A DNA stretch of 64,000 nucleotides from Pseudomonas sp. ISL-84. GTDB taxonomy: Bacteria; Bacillota; Bacilli; Bacillales; Cytobacillaceae. The stretch covers positions 1 through 64,000 of the forward strand of contig JAGGRA010000023.1 in assembly GCA_018613035.1 (NCBI GenBank), read 5' to 3'. Under the pieces are notes generated by a model. It was given only the letters and a program-made list of their open reading frames with translations. It made no database searches and was not told where the DNA came from. Positions 23,974-33,553 of the stretch are shown one piece after another (positions within the stretch are counted from its first letter, which is position 1; each line of letters begins with the position of its first letter). The position numbers and the translations under genes were made by a program.

Positions 23974-25270
23974 TGCTGGATTAAAAGATCTATTGGCATA
24001 TGAAGAAACATTCGACTGTGTTCAATGCGGATATTGCCTGCCATCCTGTCCAACCTACATGACTATGGAAAAAGAAAGCCACTCTCCAAGAGGAAGGGTT
24101 CATCTTGTTAAGATGGCAGCAGAAGGCAAGATTTCAATTGAAGAAATGGAACGCTCTTTGGATCTTTGTCTCGGATGCCGTGCATGTGAAACAGCCTGCC
24201 CGACAAACGTCCAATATGGGAAAATTTTCGAATCAGCGAAAGTGGCTATTACTGAAAACTCCAGGGACTCCATGACGATTAAAGAAAAGGCGATCCGAAA
24301 CATGGTATTCAAACGCGGTATTAGCAATAAAAAGGCTATGAATGTAATTGGAAGTGGAATGCAGTGGTATCAAAAGGCAAAGATTGATCAGGTTTTCCGT
24401 AAAAGCGGCCTATCCAAACTCTTGCCTAAATCAATGAGAGAAATGGAGCTTATCATACCTAAAGTTGAAAAGTCCAAAGAGATGGGCAGAAAATATACGC
24501 TACTTAAACCAGATGGGTCCCCTGTTATGAGGGTTGCATTCTTTACAGGCTGTATAATGGATGCTTTCTTTGGAAGAATTAATGATTTAAGCATGCTTCT
24601 TTTACAGAAGGCAGGTTGTGAGGTTATCCTCATTGAAGAGCAGGGATGCTGCGGTGCTCTGCATCAGCATAGCGGAGAAACAGATCAAACCAGAGAATTA
24701 GCTAAAGCAAACATTGACGCTTTTGAAAAGTATAATGCTGATTTTGTTGTAAACAGTATCGGCGGGTGTGGTGCTATGATGGTCGAATATCATCATTTGT
24801 TTCAGCAGAATGATGAATGGTATCCAAGAGCAAAGAAATTTGCTGAAAAAGCTAAGGATGTGAGCTGGATATTGGACCAGTTAAATTTGCCCTTCATAAA
24901 AAATATTCCCAGGTCAGCAGTTTATCAGCCATCCTGCCACCTTAGAAACGTCCAAAAAGTTCAAAACCAACCGGTTAACCTGTTAAAAAAAATTCCTGGA
25001 TTATCATATCTAAAGATGCCTGAGGAAGATATGTGCTGTGGATCAGCGGGGATATATAACATTATTCATTATGAAGAAGCCAGTAATATTCTCGAGAGGA
25101 AAATGGGGAATATTACACCTCTGCATCCGGACTTGGTAGTAACCAGTAATCCTGGATGTCATCTTCAGCTTTTGCTTGGTGTTAAAAAGGAAGGGCTGGA
25201 AGAGAAGGTAAAAGTAATTCATATCATAGAATTACTTGCAGAAGCATGCGGGCTGACTCAGAGTAAATGA
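23963..25270 (+). CDS. glcF: Iron-sulfur oxidase subunit, GlcF family
   Basis: 435-residue electron-transfer subunit. Two [4Fe-4S] motifs lie near the N-terminus: CVQCGYCLPSCPTYMTM and CLGCRACETACPTNVQYG. Two CCG (cysteine-rich) domains follow: FTGCIMDAF with EEQGCCGALHQHSG, and YQPSCHLRNVQ with MCCGSAGIYNI. It partners GlcD and passes electrons to the quinone pool at the membrane. It overlaps glcD by 11 bases and lhgO starts within 20 bases of its end, so these form one translation unit. Confidence 0.94.
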   Translation: MTVNAGLKDLLAYEETFDCVQCGYCLPSCPTYMTMEKESHSPRGRVHLVKMAAEGKISIEEMERSLDLCLGCRACETACPTNVQYGKIFESAKVAITENSRDSMTIKEKAIRNMVFKRGISNKKAMNVIGSGMQWYQKAKIDQVFRKSGLSKLLPKSMREMELIIPKVEKSKEMGRKYTLLKPDGSPVMRVAFFTGCIMDAFFGRINDLSMLLLQKAGCEVILIEEQGCCGALHQHSGETDQTRELAKANIDAFEKYNADFVVNSIGGCGAMMVEYHHLFQQNDEWYPRAKKFAEKAKDVSWILDQLNLPFIKNIPRSAVYQPSCHLRNVQKVQNQPVNLLKKIPGLSYLKMPEEDMCCGSAGIYNIIHYEEASNILERKMGNITPLHPDLVVTSNPGCHLQLLLGVKKEGLEEKVKVIHIIELLAEACGLTQSK

Positions 25271-25287
25271 AGAAGGAGATCTGTAAA

Positions 25288-26493
25288 ATGTATGATTATA
25301 TAATTATTGGTGGAGGAATTGTTGGTTTATCAACAGGTATGGCTTTACAGGAACGATTTCCCTCTGCGAAAATTGCCATTCTGGAAAAAGAAGCAAAGCT
25401 TGCTTCTCATCAAACAGGAAACAACAGCGGAGTAATTCATTCAGGAATTTACTATAAACCAGGAAGTCTTAAAGCAAAATTGGCTAAAAGCGGAAATGAA
25501 ACAATGCGACGGTTTTGCGAGTCAAAGGAAATTCAGCATGACATTTGCGGAAAAGTGATAGTGGCTGCTGATAAACAAGAGTTGCCACATCTTGAAAACC
25601 TTTATAAGAGAGGCCTTGATAATGGCCTAGATATAAGGAAATTCAGCCAGGAAGAATTGAGAGAGCGGGAGCCACATGTTAATGGTATAGAGGCAATATA
25701 TGTTCCGCAAGCAGGGATTGTAAATTATAAAGAAGTATGCGAAAAAATTGGGGAATCCATCCAGGAAAAAGATGGAGAAATATTTCTTAATCAAAGAGTC
25801 AGGTCGATATCCGAGCTTGCAGATGAAGTCATTATTGAGACAGATCAATCGAGCTTCAGGGGAAAATATTTGATCAATTGTGCAGGTCTTCATAGTGACA
25901 GAATCGCAAAAATGGCGGGTTATATTATTGATATGCAAATTGTCCCATTTCGAGGAGAGTACTTCCAAATAAAACCAGAAAGACTTGGGCTAGTAAAAAA
26001 TTTAATTTATCCTGTCCCTAATCCCGACTTCCCTTTTTTAGGTGTTCATTTTACTAGAATGATAGACGGAAAGGTGGATGTTGGACCCAATGCAGTCCTT
26101 AGTTTTAAAAGAGAGGGCTATAAAAAAACGGACTTCCACCTAACAGATACAGCAGAGATTCTAAAATTTCAAGGTTTTTGGAAGCTTGCCGGAAAGTACA
26201 TGAAAGAGGGGATGGATGAAATGATTCGCTCCTTCAGCAAAAAGAAATTTGTTGAGAACGCACAGCGTCTTCTTCCGGAATTAAGAGAAGATGATCTAAT
26301 TCCAGGTCCTGCAGGTGTAAGGGCTCAGGCACTTACAAAAGATGGATCGCTTGTAGATGACTTTCAGATCATTAATGGGAAGAATTCTACCCATGTCTGT
26401 AATGCGCCTTCACCAGCAGCTACTGCTTCCTTAGAAATTGGAAAGATAATTGCCAAAGGGATCCCTGATAAGACGGTATTGATGAAGGCCTAA
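25288..26493 (+). CDS. lhgO: FAD-dependent L-2-hydroxyglutarate oxidase-like protein
   Basis: 401-residue DAO-superfamily flavoenzyme. N-terminal FAD motif YDYIIIGGGIVGLSTGMAL, then HQTGNNSGVIHSGIYYKPGSLKAKL, LINCAGLHSDRIA, VPFRGEYFQIKPE, YPVPNPDFPFLGVHFTRMIDG and GPAGVRAQAL, all typical of LhgO (YgaF). LhgO oxidises L-2-hydroxyglutarate to 2-oxoglutarate and passes electrons to quinone. ATG 25288 has AAGGAG (25273-25278) upstream. The frame start at 25267 lies before this ribosome site. Together with GlcD it could handle both stereoisomers of one hydroxyacid. Confidence 0.88.
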   Translation: MYDYIIIGGGIVGLSTGMALQERFPSAKIAILEKEAKLASHQTGNNSGVIHSGIYYKPGSLKAKLAKSGNETMRRFCESKEIQHDICGKVIVAADKQELPHLENLYKRGLDNGLDIRKFSQEELREREPHVNGIEAIYVPQAGIVNYKEVCEKIGESIQEKDGEIFLNQRVRSISELADEVIIETDQSSFRGKYLINCAGLHSDRIAKMAGYIIDMQIVPFRGEYFQIKPERLGLVKNLIYPVPNPDFPFLGVHFTRMIDGKVDVGPNAVLSFKREGYKKTDFHLTDTAEILKFQGFWKLAGKYMKEGMDEMIRSFSKKKFVENAQRLLPELREDDLIPGPAGVRAQALTKDGSLVDDFQIINGKNSTHVCNAPSPAATASLEIGKIIAKGIPDKTVLMKA

Positions 26494-26565
26494 ACTTTAG
26501 TAAAGCACAGCCGGAAAAGATGATGAAGGGCTGAACAAAAAAATAATCTAGGGGGAGAATTTGGA

Positions 26566-27351
26566 ATGGATTTAAAATTGGAAGGTAAAACAGCCTTAGT
26601 AGTAGCATCAAGCCAGGGGCTTGGAAAAGCTATTGCAGTACAACTTATTAATGAAGGTGTTAATGTAATGTTGACAAGCCGCAACGAGGAAAAACTTCAG
26701 GAAGTGAGAAATGAACTGCAAAAATGCGGTAAAGGTAAAGTCGCCTATTATAAAGCTGATATTACTAATGCTGAGGAAATCAAGGTGCTGGTCCAGAAAA
26801 CAAGAGAAGAATTCGGAAAAATTGATATTTTAATTAATAATGCCGGAGGCCCTCCGGGTGGAACTTTTGAGACATTTGATGATGATACTTGGCAGAAAGC
26901 CTTTGAATTAAATTTGTTAAGCTATACTCGCATTATCAGAGAAGTACTCCCTGACTTGAAAAAAGAAGGCGGACGTATTATCAATATTGCATCTTCATCT
27001 ATTAAACAGCCAATCCAAGGTCTAATTTTATCCAACACCTTTCGTTTGGGAATAGTAGGTTTGGCAAAGAGCCTTGCTGAGGAACTTGCTCCCTACAACA
27101 TTCTTGTTAACACAGTTGCTCCTGGAAGAGTAGCTACAGACAGGGTCGCATTCCTGGATCAATTGAAAGCTGATAAACAGGGGGTATCACGCGAAGAAAT
27201 CGAGGAAGCTTCAAAAAAGCAAATCCCGCTTGGAAGATATGGTGATCCGGAAGAATTTGCAAAAGTTGTAACATTTTTAGTTTCAGATGCAAGCTCCTAT
27301 GTTACTGGAAGTTCATTTTTAGTTGATGGAGGTATGGTGAAGTCAATTTAA
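26566..27351 (+). CDS. Short-chain dehydrogenase/reductase lacking the YxxxK motif
   Basis: 261-residue SDR protein with a Rossmann fold. Nucleotide loop VVASSQGLGKAIAVQL, adenine-side DITNAEE, NNAGGPPGG, INIASSSIKQPI and the C-terminal GRYGDPEEFAKVVTFLVSDASSYVTGSSFLVDGG are standard. The place of the catalytic Tyr-x-x-x-Lys reads LILSNTFRLGIVGLAKSL, so the Tyr is missing and the Lys is replaced. Such divergent SDRs exist as a subfamily of unknown activity. It lies 72 bases after lhgO, with AGGGGGAG before ATG 26566, and is the last gene of the island. Confidence 0.85.
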   Translation: MDLKLEGKTALVVASSQGLGKAIAVQLINEGVNVMLTSRNEEKLQEVRNELQKCGKGKVAYYKADITNAEEIKVLVQKTREEFGKIDILINNAGGPPGGTFETFDDDTWQKAFELNLLSYTRIIREVLPDLKKEGGRIINIASSSIKQPIQGLILSNTFRLGIVGLAKSLAEELAPYNILVNTVAPGRVATDRVAFLDQLKADKQGVSREEIEEASKKQIPLGRYGDPEEFAKVVTFLVSDASSYVTGSSFLVDGGMVKSI

Positions 27352-27421
27352 TCATTGACCAGTTACTTTTAATAAAAATCGGAGTCTATCTATAGTAGAA
27401 AAAGATATAAATATTTGTCAT

Positions 27422-27448
27422 AAGCATCCGATCAGGGTGCTTTTTTTA
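27422..27448 (+). terminator. Terminator of the TRAP/oxidase operon
   Basis: AAGCATCC and GGGTGCTT pair around GATCA, followed by seven T. Confidence 0.8.
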
Positions 27449-27452
27449 AATT

Positions 27453-27635
27453 GGCTCTGTTAAATTTGGCTGTTGATTTCCTTTGCAGGCACTCGCTTTC
27501 CGCGGGGCTACCGGGAGCCTCCTCGACGCTCTGCGTCTGTGGGGTCTCCCTTGGTGAGCTGCTCCCGCAGGAGTCTCGTGCCTTCCACTCCAATCAACAG
27601 GGCTTCTAAAAACAACAATGAACTTTAACAGAGCC
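27453..27635 (+). mobile_element. Dispersed repeat, copy G: intact MITE-like element
   Basis: Perfect 12-bp terminal inverted repeats GGCTCTGTTAAA (27453-27464) and TTTAACAGAGCC (27624-27635) bound 183 bases with no coding capacity. Directly outside each end is TTAAATT (27446-27452 and 27636-27642), a 7-base target duplication. Interior blocks (CGCTTTCCGCGGGGC, GAGCCTCCTCG, CTGTGGGGTCTCCC, CTCCCGCAGG, CCACTCCAATCAACAGGG) define the family. Confidence 0.85.
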
Positions 27636-27689
27636 TTAAATTTTGTAAATAAAACCATGGATAAATAAGTTGGTTGTTTGGATCTTAAT

Positions 27690-27864
27690 GTGCGAGATCC
27701 TCGGAAATGCCTTCGTATTTCCTTCGTGCGGTGGTGATTCGAGGATGCTTATTCAAAGTCCAGCGGGCGGAGTGGGACATAGGTGCCTTGCACCGAGGAT
27801 ACTCACCTCCCGGCGGTTCGCTGAGCATCAGGTGCGAAAATCAACAGGCAAGTTTAACAGAGCC
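27690..27864 (-). repeat. Dispersed repeat, copy H (inverted)
   Basis: The right edge TTTAACAGAGCC (27853-27864) is the family end. Inner blocks read on the minus strand (ATCAGCGAACCGCC-like GCTCAGCGAACCGCCGGG, TCCCACTCCGCCCGCTGGAC, TTTGAATAAGCATCC, CACCGCACGAAGGAAATACG) match copies A, B and D. The other end has been lost. Copies G and H point in opposite directions and fill the gap before bofC. Confidence 0.8.
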
Positions 27865-27970
27865 AATTCAAAAAGGATAAACAAGAAAATATTGGTCACA
27901 CTATTAATAAAGAACAGAGATAATCGTAACGGATGCATAGCGGAAGTTACATTTTTAATCGAGGTGATCG

Positions 27971-28531
27971 ATGATGAGAACCAAATGTGGCTTATTCATT
28001 GCAGTATTTACCGCTGCTTTTATTATATTATTTATTGCAGGTGGAAGCAGCATTGGATACGAAAAAGGTGAACCTGTATACGCCATGGATAAAGAGAGCA
28101 AGGATACTCCCATCGAAGGGCCGCTTCAAATAAAGGTCATTTTGGAACGAGTGTACTTGGACGGAGAAGTAAGCCAGGAAGCAATCGAGGAAACCATTTG
28201 GGCGATGGAGGATTTTTGGACTAAATATGATCAATGGCAGCTTGTTGATATGGACATAGACTATATGGTGTTTCGCCGGCAAATGGATGATATTTCACCT
28301 TTATTAAAGGCGAATGGTTATTTCGGGCTGACAGAAGACGGGACTTTAACCATATTTAATGGCAGGCCGCATAAAACGAATATTATCCAGTCTTTTTTTC
28401 AAATTGATTTAGGAAAACTGGAAAGTACAAAATGTGAGGAATTAAAGAAGGGCATTCCCATTATGACAAAAGATCGTTATGTAGAGGTCCTTGAGACATT
28501 TAAGGATTATTCTGCAGGAGAGGCGAAATAA
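27971..28531 (+). CDS. bofC: Intercompartmental signalling factor BofC
   Basis: About 186-residue forespore protein that controls pro-sigma-K processing through SpoIVB signalling. An N-terminal membrane/signal segment (GLFIAVFTAAFIILFIAGG) places it in the space between forespore and mother cell. The family core is GPLQIKVILERVYLDGEVSQE, YDQWQLVDMD, RRQMDDISPLLKANGYFGL, DGTLTIFNGRP and IIQSFFQIDLGKLES. GAGGTGATC precedes, and either ATG 27971 or 27974 is possible. It lies upstream of ruvAB as in other bacilli. No convincing sigma-G promoter was found, and repeat copies G and H sit directly upstream. Confidence 0.95.
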   Translation: MMRTKCGLFIAVFTAAFIILFIAGGSSIGYEKGEPVYAMDKESKDTPIEGPLQIKVILERVYLDGEVSQEAIEETIWAMEDFWTKYDQWQLVDMDIDYMVFRRQMDDISPLLKANGYFGLTEDGTLTIFNGRPHKTNIIQSFFQIDLGKLESTKCEELKKGIPIMTKDRYVEVLETFKDYSAGEAK

Positions 28532-28532
28532 T

Positions 28533-28568
28533 AAAAGTAAAGACCGGCATTTGCCGGTCTTTACTTTT
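28533..28568 (+). terminator. Terminator of bofC
   Basis: AAAAGTAAAGACCGGCA pairs perfectly with the complementary run ending TTTACTTTT at 28568. Confidence 0.9.
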
Positions 28569-28573
28569 GCTAG

Positions 28574-28600
28574 GGCTCTGTTAAAACTGCCTGTTAACTA
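28574..28600 (+). repeat. Dispersed repeat, copy I (end fragment)
   Basis: A perfect end GGCTCTGTTAAA (28574-28585) continues as ACTGCCTGTTAAC, like the starts of copies C and G, and then stops. It is a truncated remnant. Confidence 0.6.
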
Positions 28601-28630
28601 CTAGTTTAGATAGGAAAACAGCTCTTGCTA

Positions 28631-28672
28631 AAAATAAAAATGCCCGTTTTTCCTGAAGAGGTAACGGGCAAT
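28631..28672 (-). terminator. Terminator of the lipoprotein gene
   Basis: TGCCCGT (28641-28647) pairs with ACGGGCA (28664-28670). Read on the minus strand it is followed by TTTTTATTTT. Confidence 0.8.
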
Positions 28673-28681
28673 AATAACATA

Positions 28682-29188
28682 TTATTTTTCAATACTTGTA
28701 ACCATATATCTGCTTTCCTGCAATTCTAATTGATACGTAATGTTTTCGGTCTTTACACTTGCTTTGTTTTTATCCCCTTCGATTTCTGCATCTTCCTTTT
28801 CTGTGTCAAGCACGGAAGGAGAGAAGTACGGTTCTTCATTCACTATCATTTGCCCATCCTCCGTGTTATTTTCTGTTGCGTAATGTGTGTAAATATCCTT
28901 GGCCAAGTCTGGACTATAGTATTTGGAAAGGAAGGAAACAGCGGATTCTTCATCTGAAAAACTTGCGTTAATCACAGGTGTTTTTTCATCAGCAGCCACT
29001 TCTTTATGGAACACTTCGTTTACTTTTAATTCAGCTACGCGGACAGAATTATAGAATTTTGATTTTTCCTCATCTGTAAGTCCGGTTTCTTCAGTCTTCG
29101 TCTCTGTTGATTCTTTTTCTCCTGATGTACAGCCTGCTGCAGCAAATAGTAGTGGGAAAATGACAAAAAGTGCGAATAATCTTTTCAT
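28682..29188 (-). CDS. Lipoprotein of unknown function
   Basis: 168 residues. The signal peptide MKRLFALFVIFPLLFAAAGC ends at lipobox Cys20, so it is anchored outside the membrane. An acidic Glu/Thr/Lys linker (GEKESTETKTEETG) is followed by a small domain. The end (SVKTENITYQLELQESRYMVTSIEK) looks like the beta-strand close of small secreted lipoprotein domains. I do not recognise the family; a distant IseA-like fold is only a guess. ATG 29188 has GGAGGT upstream. The longer frame to 29206 begins before that ribosome site. Confidence 0.85.
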   Translation of the reverse strand: MKRLFALFVIFPLLFAAAGCTSGEKESTETKTEETGLTDEEKSKFYNSVRVAELKVNEVFHKEVAADEKTPVINASFSDEESAVSFLSKYYSPDLAKDIYTHYATENNTEDGQMIVNEEPYFSPSVLDTEKEDAEIEGDKNKASVKTENITYQLELQESRYMVTSIEK

Positions 29189-29225
29189 TATATGACCTCC
29201 AGTCAAATTGTTTGAAATCTCTATG

Positions 29226-29255
29226 ATTATATTCGGATTTTATTAAATATCGCAA
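29226..29255 (-). promoter_or_regulatory. Promoter of the lipoprotein gene
   Basis: On the minus strand, TTGCGA (29255-29250), 18 bases and TATAAT (29231-29226). Confidence 0.6.
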
Positions 29256-29277
29256 CTTTTTTCTTCGTGCCCAAATT

Positions 29278-29292
29278 ATTGTATGATACAAT
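29278..29292. promoter_or_regulatory. Palindrome upstream of ruvA
   Basis: ATTGTAT-G-ATACAAT has perfect 7-base arms and may overlap the ruvA -10 region. It is not a Gram-positive LexA box (CGAACNNNNGTTCG), and no such box is visible before ruvA. Confidence 0.4.
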
Positions 29293-29324
29293 GAGGTACA
29301 GCTAAATCAGGGGAGCGAAAGGTA

Positions 29325-29936
29325 TTGATTGAATTTGTTAAAGGCAAAGTGGAATACATTGGACCGGAATTTGTTGTAGTTGAAAATAATGGGATCGGCT
29401 ATCAAGTCTTAACACCCAATCCATTCAGCTATACTCAAGAGTTTGGACAGGAAGTCCGAATTTATACGTATCATTATGTTAGAGAAGATGTGGTGGCTTT
29501 GTATGGCTTCCATTCAAGGGAAGAAAAAACGCTGTTTACAAAGCTATTGAATGTTACAGGAATTGGGCCGAAGGGTGCCCTTGCAATTCTTGCTTCAGGT
29601 GAGCCTGAACAGGTAGTTCAGGCAATTGAAAATGAAGACGAAGCATTTCTTGTTAAATTCCCTGGAGTTGGGAAGAAAACGGCAAGGCAAATGATCCTCG
29701 ATCTAAAAGGAAAGCTTCCTGATATTGTACCCGACTTTTTCCCGAACTTATTTTCGGCAGATAAAATCCAGCCTGAACAAAGCGGTGCTGCAGCAGATCT
29801 TGAAGAAGCCTTGCTGGCACTAAAAGCACTGGGGTATTCAGAAAAGGAATTGAAAAAAATAACACCTGATCTGAAAAAGGAAAAGCTTACAACCGATCTG
29901 TACATAAAGAAGGCTCTTCAGAAGCTTTTAAAATAA
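29325..29936 (+). CDS. ruvA: Holliday junction branch migration protein RuvA
   Basis: 203-residue DNA-binding subunit of the RuvAB branch-migration motor. Domain I (1-63) opens with [20 protein letters not shown]. The helix-hairpin-helix pairs are [16 protein letters not shown] and [20 protein letters not shown]. The C-terminal domain III ([19 protein letters not shown]) contacts RuvB. A TTG start follows GGGGAGCGAAAGG. It is followed by ruvB. Confidence 0.97.
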   Translation: MIEFVKGKVEYIGPEFVVVENNGIGYQVLTPNPFSYTQEFGQEVRIYTYHYVREDVVALYGFHSREEKTLFTKLLNVTGIGPKGALAILASGEPEQVVQAIENEDEAFLVKFPGVGKKTARQMILDLKGKLPDIVPDFFPNLFSADKIQPEQSGAAADLEEALLALKALGYSEKELKKITPDLKKEKLTTDLYIKKALQKLLK

Positions 29937-30025
29937 TCTTTTTTATTGGTTAAGATCTATTCATATAAAAATAACAGAACCGGCCCGTTTGCCTTATGCT
30001 GATACATGAAGAAGGTGAGATAAGT

Positions 30026-31027
30026 ATGGAAGAGCGGATCATATCCGGCGAGGCGGATATTCAGGATATTTCGTTTGAACAGAGTCTGCGCCCGCAAACA
30101 CTTAAACAGTATATCGGACAGGATAAAGTAAAGGAAAACCTCGAGATTTTTATTAAGGCTGCCAGGATTCGCGAGGAAACTTTAGATCATGTTCTTCTCT
30201 ATGGACCCCCAGGATTAGGAAAAACCACACTTGCAGCCATTATCGCAAATGAAATGGGCGTAAATATCAGGACTACTGCCGGCCCTGCCATTGAAAGGCC
30301 GGGAGATTTGGCGGCAATCCTGACTGCATTGGAACCAGGTGACGTGCTGTTTATTGATGAAATTCATCGTCTGCCCCGTTCTATTGAAGAAGTTCTTTAT
30401 CCGGCCATGGAGGACTTTTGCCTGGATATTGTTATTGGAAAAGGGCCTAGCGCAAGGTCTGTAAGGCTTGAGTTGCCTCCATTCACGCTAGTTGGCGCTA
30501 CGACAAGGGCGGGGTCATTATCTGCTCCGTTAAGAGACCGTTTTGGAGTTCTCAGCAGGCTTGAATACTATACAGAAGAGCAGCTGACAGATATTGTGGT
30601 GCGTACGGCTGAAGTTTTGGAGACAAGCATAGATGGGAAAGCAGCCACTGAGGTGGCGAGACGATCAAGAGGCACGCCGAGAATTGCAAACAGGCTTCTT
30701 CGCAGAGTAAGGGATTTTGCTCAAGTAAAGGCAGATGGCGCAGTGGATGAGCATCTTGCCAAAGAAGCCTTAGAGCTTCTGCAGGTTGACCGTTTAGGGC
30801 TCGACCATATTGACCATAAATTATTAAGAGGGATTATTGAAAAATTCCGCGGAGGCCCTGTTGGCCTCGAAACAATTGCAGCCACGATTGGGGAAGAAGC
30901 ACATACTATTGAAGATGTATACGAACCATATTTATTGCAGATTGGTTTTCTTCAGCGGACACCGAGGGGAAGAGTCGTAACAGATCTGGTGTACCATCAT
31001 TTTCAAATGGAGGTGCCTGCCGATTGA
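30026..31027 (+). CDS. ruvB: Holliday junction ATPase RuvB
   Basis: 333-residue AAA+ motor that drives branch migration with RuvA. The N-terminus [32 protein letters not shown] matches the family start, so ATG 30026 (preceded by AAGGTGAGA) is chosen over 29996. Walker A is [14 protein letters not shown] and Walker B is [10 protein letters not shown]. Sensor motifs VGATTRAG and [20 protein letters not shown] follow, then a C-terminal winged helix ([18 protein letters not shown]). Confidence 0.98.
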   Translation: MEERIISGEADIQDISFEQSLRPQTLKQYIGQDKVKENLEIFIKAARIREETLDHVLLYGPPGLGKTTLAAIIANEMGVNIRTTAGPAIERPGDLAAILTALEPGDVLFIDEIHRLPRSIEEVLYPAMEDFCLDIVIGKGPSARSVRLELPPFTLVGATTRAGSLSAPLRDRFGVLSRLEYYTEEQLTDIVVRTAEVLETSIDGKAATEVARRSRGTPRIANRLLRRVRDFAQVKADGAVDEHLAKEALELLQVDRLGLDHIDHKLLRGIIEKFRGGPVGLETIAATIGEEAHTIEDVYEPYLLQIGFLQRTPRGRVVTDLVYHHFQMEVPAD

Positions 31028-31230
31028 GTGGCATATCGAAATGGCTGATGGTTATTGGAGCTATTATTTTTGCAATTGGATTTTTAAGCCAGTTCTTTAA
31101 TATTGGCAAGCTGCCGGGGGATATTGTAATAAAGAAAGGAAATACGACTTTTTATTTTCCGATCGTTACATCCATATTGCTGAGTGTTATTTTATCAGCC
31201 ATCTTTTATTTTCTTGGCAGGTTCCGGTAG
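31024..31230 (+). CDS. Small DUF2905 membrane protein
   Basis: 68 residues with two membrane helices ([18 protein letters not shown] and [20 protein letters not shown]). Between them is the family motif [19 protein letters not shown]. Function unknown. The TTG start shares four bases with the ruvB stop (TTGA), with GGAGGTG upstream, so it is translationally coupled to ruvB. Confidence 0.9.
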   Translation: MSGISKWLMVIGAIIFAIGFLSQFFNIGKLPGDIVIKKGNTTFYFPIVTSILLSVILSAIFYFLGRFR

Positions 31231-31260
31231 TTTAAAGTATGAAACAGATAGGGTGACAAC

Positions 31261-32289
31261 ATGAAGGTAGATTTATTTGATTTTCATTTGCCGGAGGAGT
31301 TAATCGCACAGACGCCATTGTCCGATCGGACAAGCAGCAGGCTAATGGTTCTTGATAAAAAGACCGGTGATATACAGCATGGTGTCTTTAAAGATTTAAA
31401 AAAACATTTAAAGGCAGGAGATTGCCTCGTATTAAACGACACAAGGGTGCTTCCTGCAAGGCTGTTTGGCGAAAAAGCAGGAACAGGCGCAAAGATAGAG
31501 GTTCTCCTCCTCAAGCAGCTTGAAGGCGATGCCTGGGAAACTCTGATCAAGCCAGCCAAAAGGGTCAAAGAAGGAACGGAAATCACTTTTGGCAATGGCA
31601 GTTTGACTGCTGTTTGCACGGGAACTTCCGACCATGGCGGCAGGATTTTGGAGTTTAAATATGAAGGGATTTTCTATGAAGTGCTTGAGCAATTAGGGGA
31701 AATGCCTTTACCTCCGTATATTAAGGAACAGCTAGATGATCGGGAGCGTTACCAGACAGTTTTTGCCCGCGAACGCGGTTCTGCGGCAGCACCGACAGCA
31801 GGCCTTCATTTTACTGAACAGCTGCTTGATGAAATTAAAGAAATGGGTGTGCATGTTGCTTTCATTACTTTACACGTTGGCCTTGGTACCTTTAGGCCAG
31901 TAAGCGTAGAAGACTTAAATGAGCATGAAATGCATGCAGAGTTTTATCAGGTCACTGAAGGTACAGCTAGATTGTTAAATGAGGTGCGCCAGCAGGGAGG
32001 AAGAATTATCAGTGTTGGCACAACCTCTACGAGGACATTGGAGACTATCGCCTCTGCACATAATGGACGATTTGAGGAAGCCAGCGGCTGGACCGATATT
32101 TTCATTTACCCCGGCTATGAATTTAAAGCGATTGACGGCATGATTACAAATTTCCATTTGCCAAAATCGACGCTTATCATGCTGGTAAGCGCACTTGCTG
32201 GCAGGGAAAATGTATTGAATGCCTATAATAAGGCTGTAGAGGAGCGCTACCGTTTTTTCAGTTTTGGAGATGCGATGCTGATTTTGTAA
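31261..32289 (+). CDS. queA: tRNA preQ1(34) S-adenosylmethionine ribosyltransferase-isomerase
   Basis: 342-residue enzyme that moves the ribose of SAM onto preQ1 in tRNA to make epoxyqueuosine. Family motifs are [80 protein letters not shown] and [19 protein letters not shown]-like [14 protein letters not shown]. It lies directly before tgt, the enzyme of the preceding step. Confidence 0.97.
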   Translation: MKVDLFDFHLPEELIAQTPLSDRTSSRLMVLDKKTGDIQHGVFKDLKKHLKAGDCLVLNDTRVLPARLFGEKAGTGAKIEVLLLKQLEGDAWETLIKPAKRVKEGTEITFGNGSLTAVCTGTSDHGGRILEFKYEGIFYEVLEQLGEMPLPPYIKEQLDDRERYQTVFARERGSAAAPTAGLHFTEQLLDEIKEMGVHVAFITLHVGLGTFRPVSVEDLNEHEMHAEFYQVTEGTARLLNEVRQQGGRIISVGTTSTRTLETIASAHNGRFEEASGWTDIFIYPGYEFKAIDGMITNFHLPKSTLIMLVSALAGRENVLNAYNKAVEERYRFFSFGDAMLIL

Positions 32290-33465
<1,176 letters not shown>

Positions 33466-33486
33466 TAGCTGAAAGTGAGTGCTAAA

Positions 33487-33534
33487 AAGGAGCGGGAAAA
33501 GCCAAATGCTATGTTTCCCGGATTATTGCTCCTT
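33487..33534 (+). promoter_or_regulatory. Hairpin in the yajC leader
   Basis: AAGGAGC (33487-33493) and GGGAAA (33494-33499) pair with TTTCCC (33514-33519) and GCTCCTT (33528-33534), leaving an 8-base bulge. It sits between tgt and the yajC ribosome site. It has no T-run, so it is not a simple terminator. It could control readthrough, processing or translation. Confidence 0.5.
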
Positions 33535-33553
33535 AGTGAAAGGGGGGAAAACA

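Noticed and set aside
27670-28071. 133-residue frame before bofC
   Set aside because: It consists of repeat copy H plus intergenic sequence and runs out of frame into bofC.
29200-29325. LexA (SOS) box for ruvAB
   Set aside because: No CGAAC....GTTCG-like sequence is visible. The palindrome present has a different sequence.
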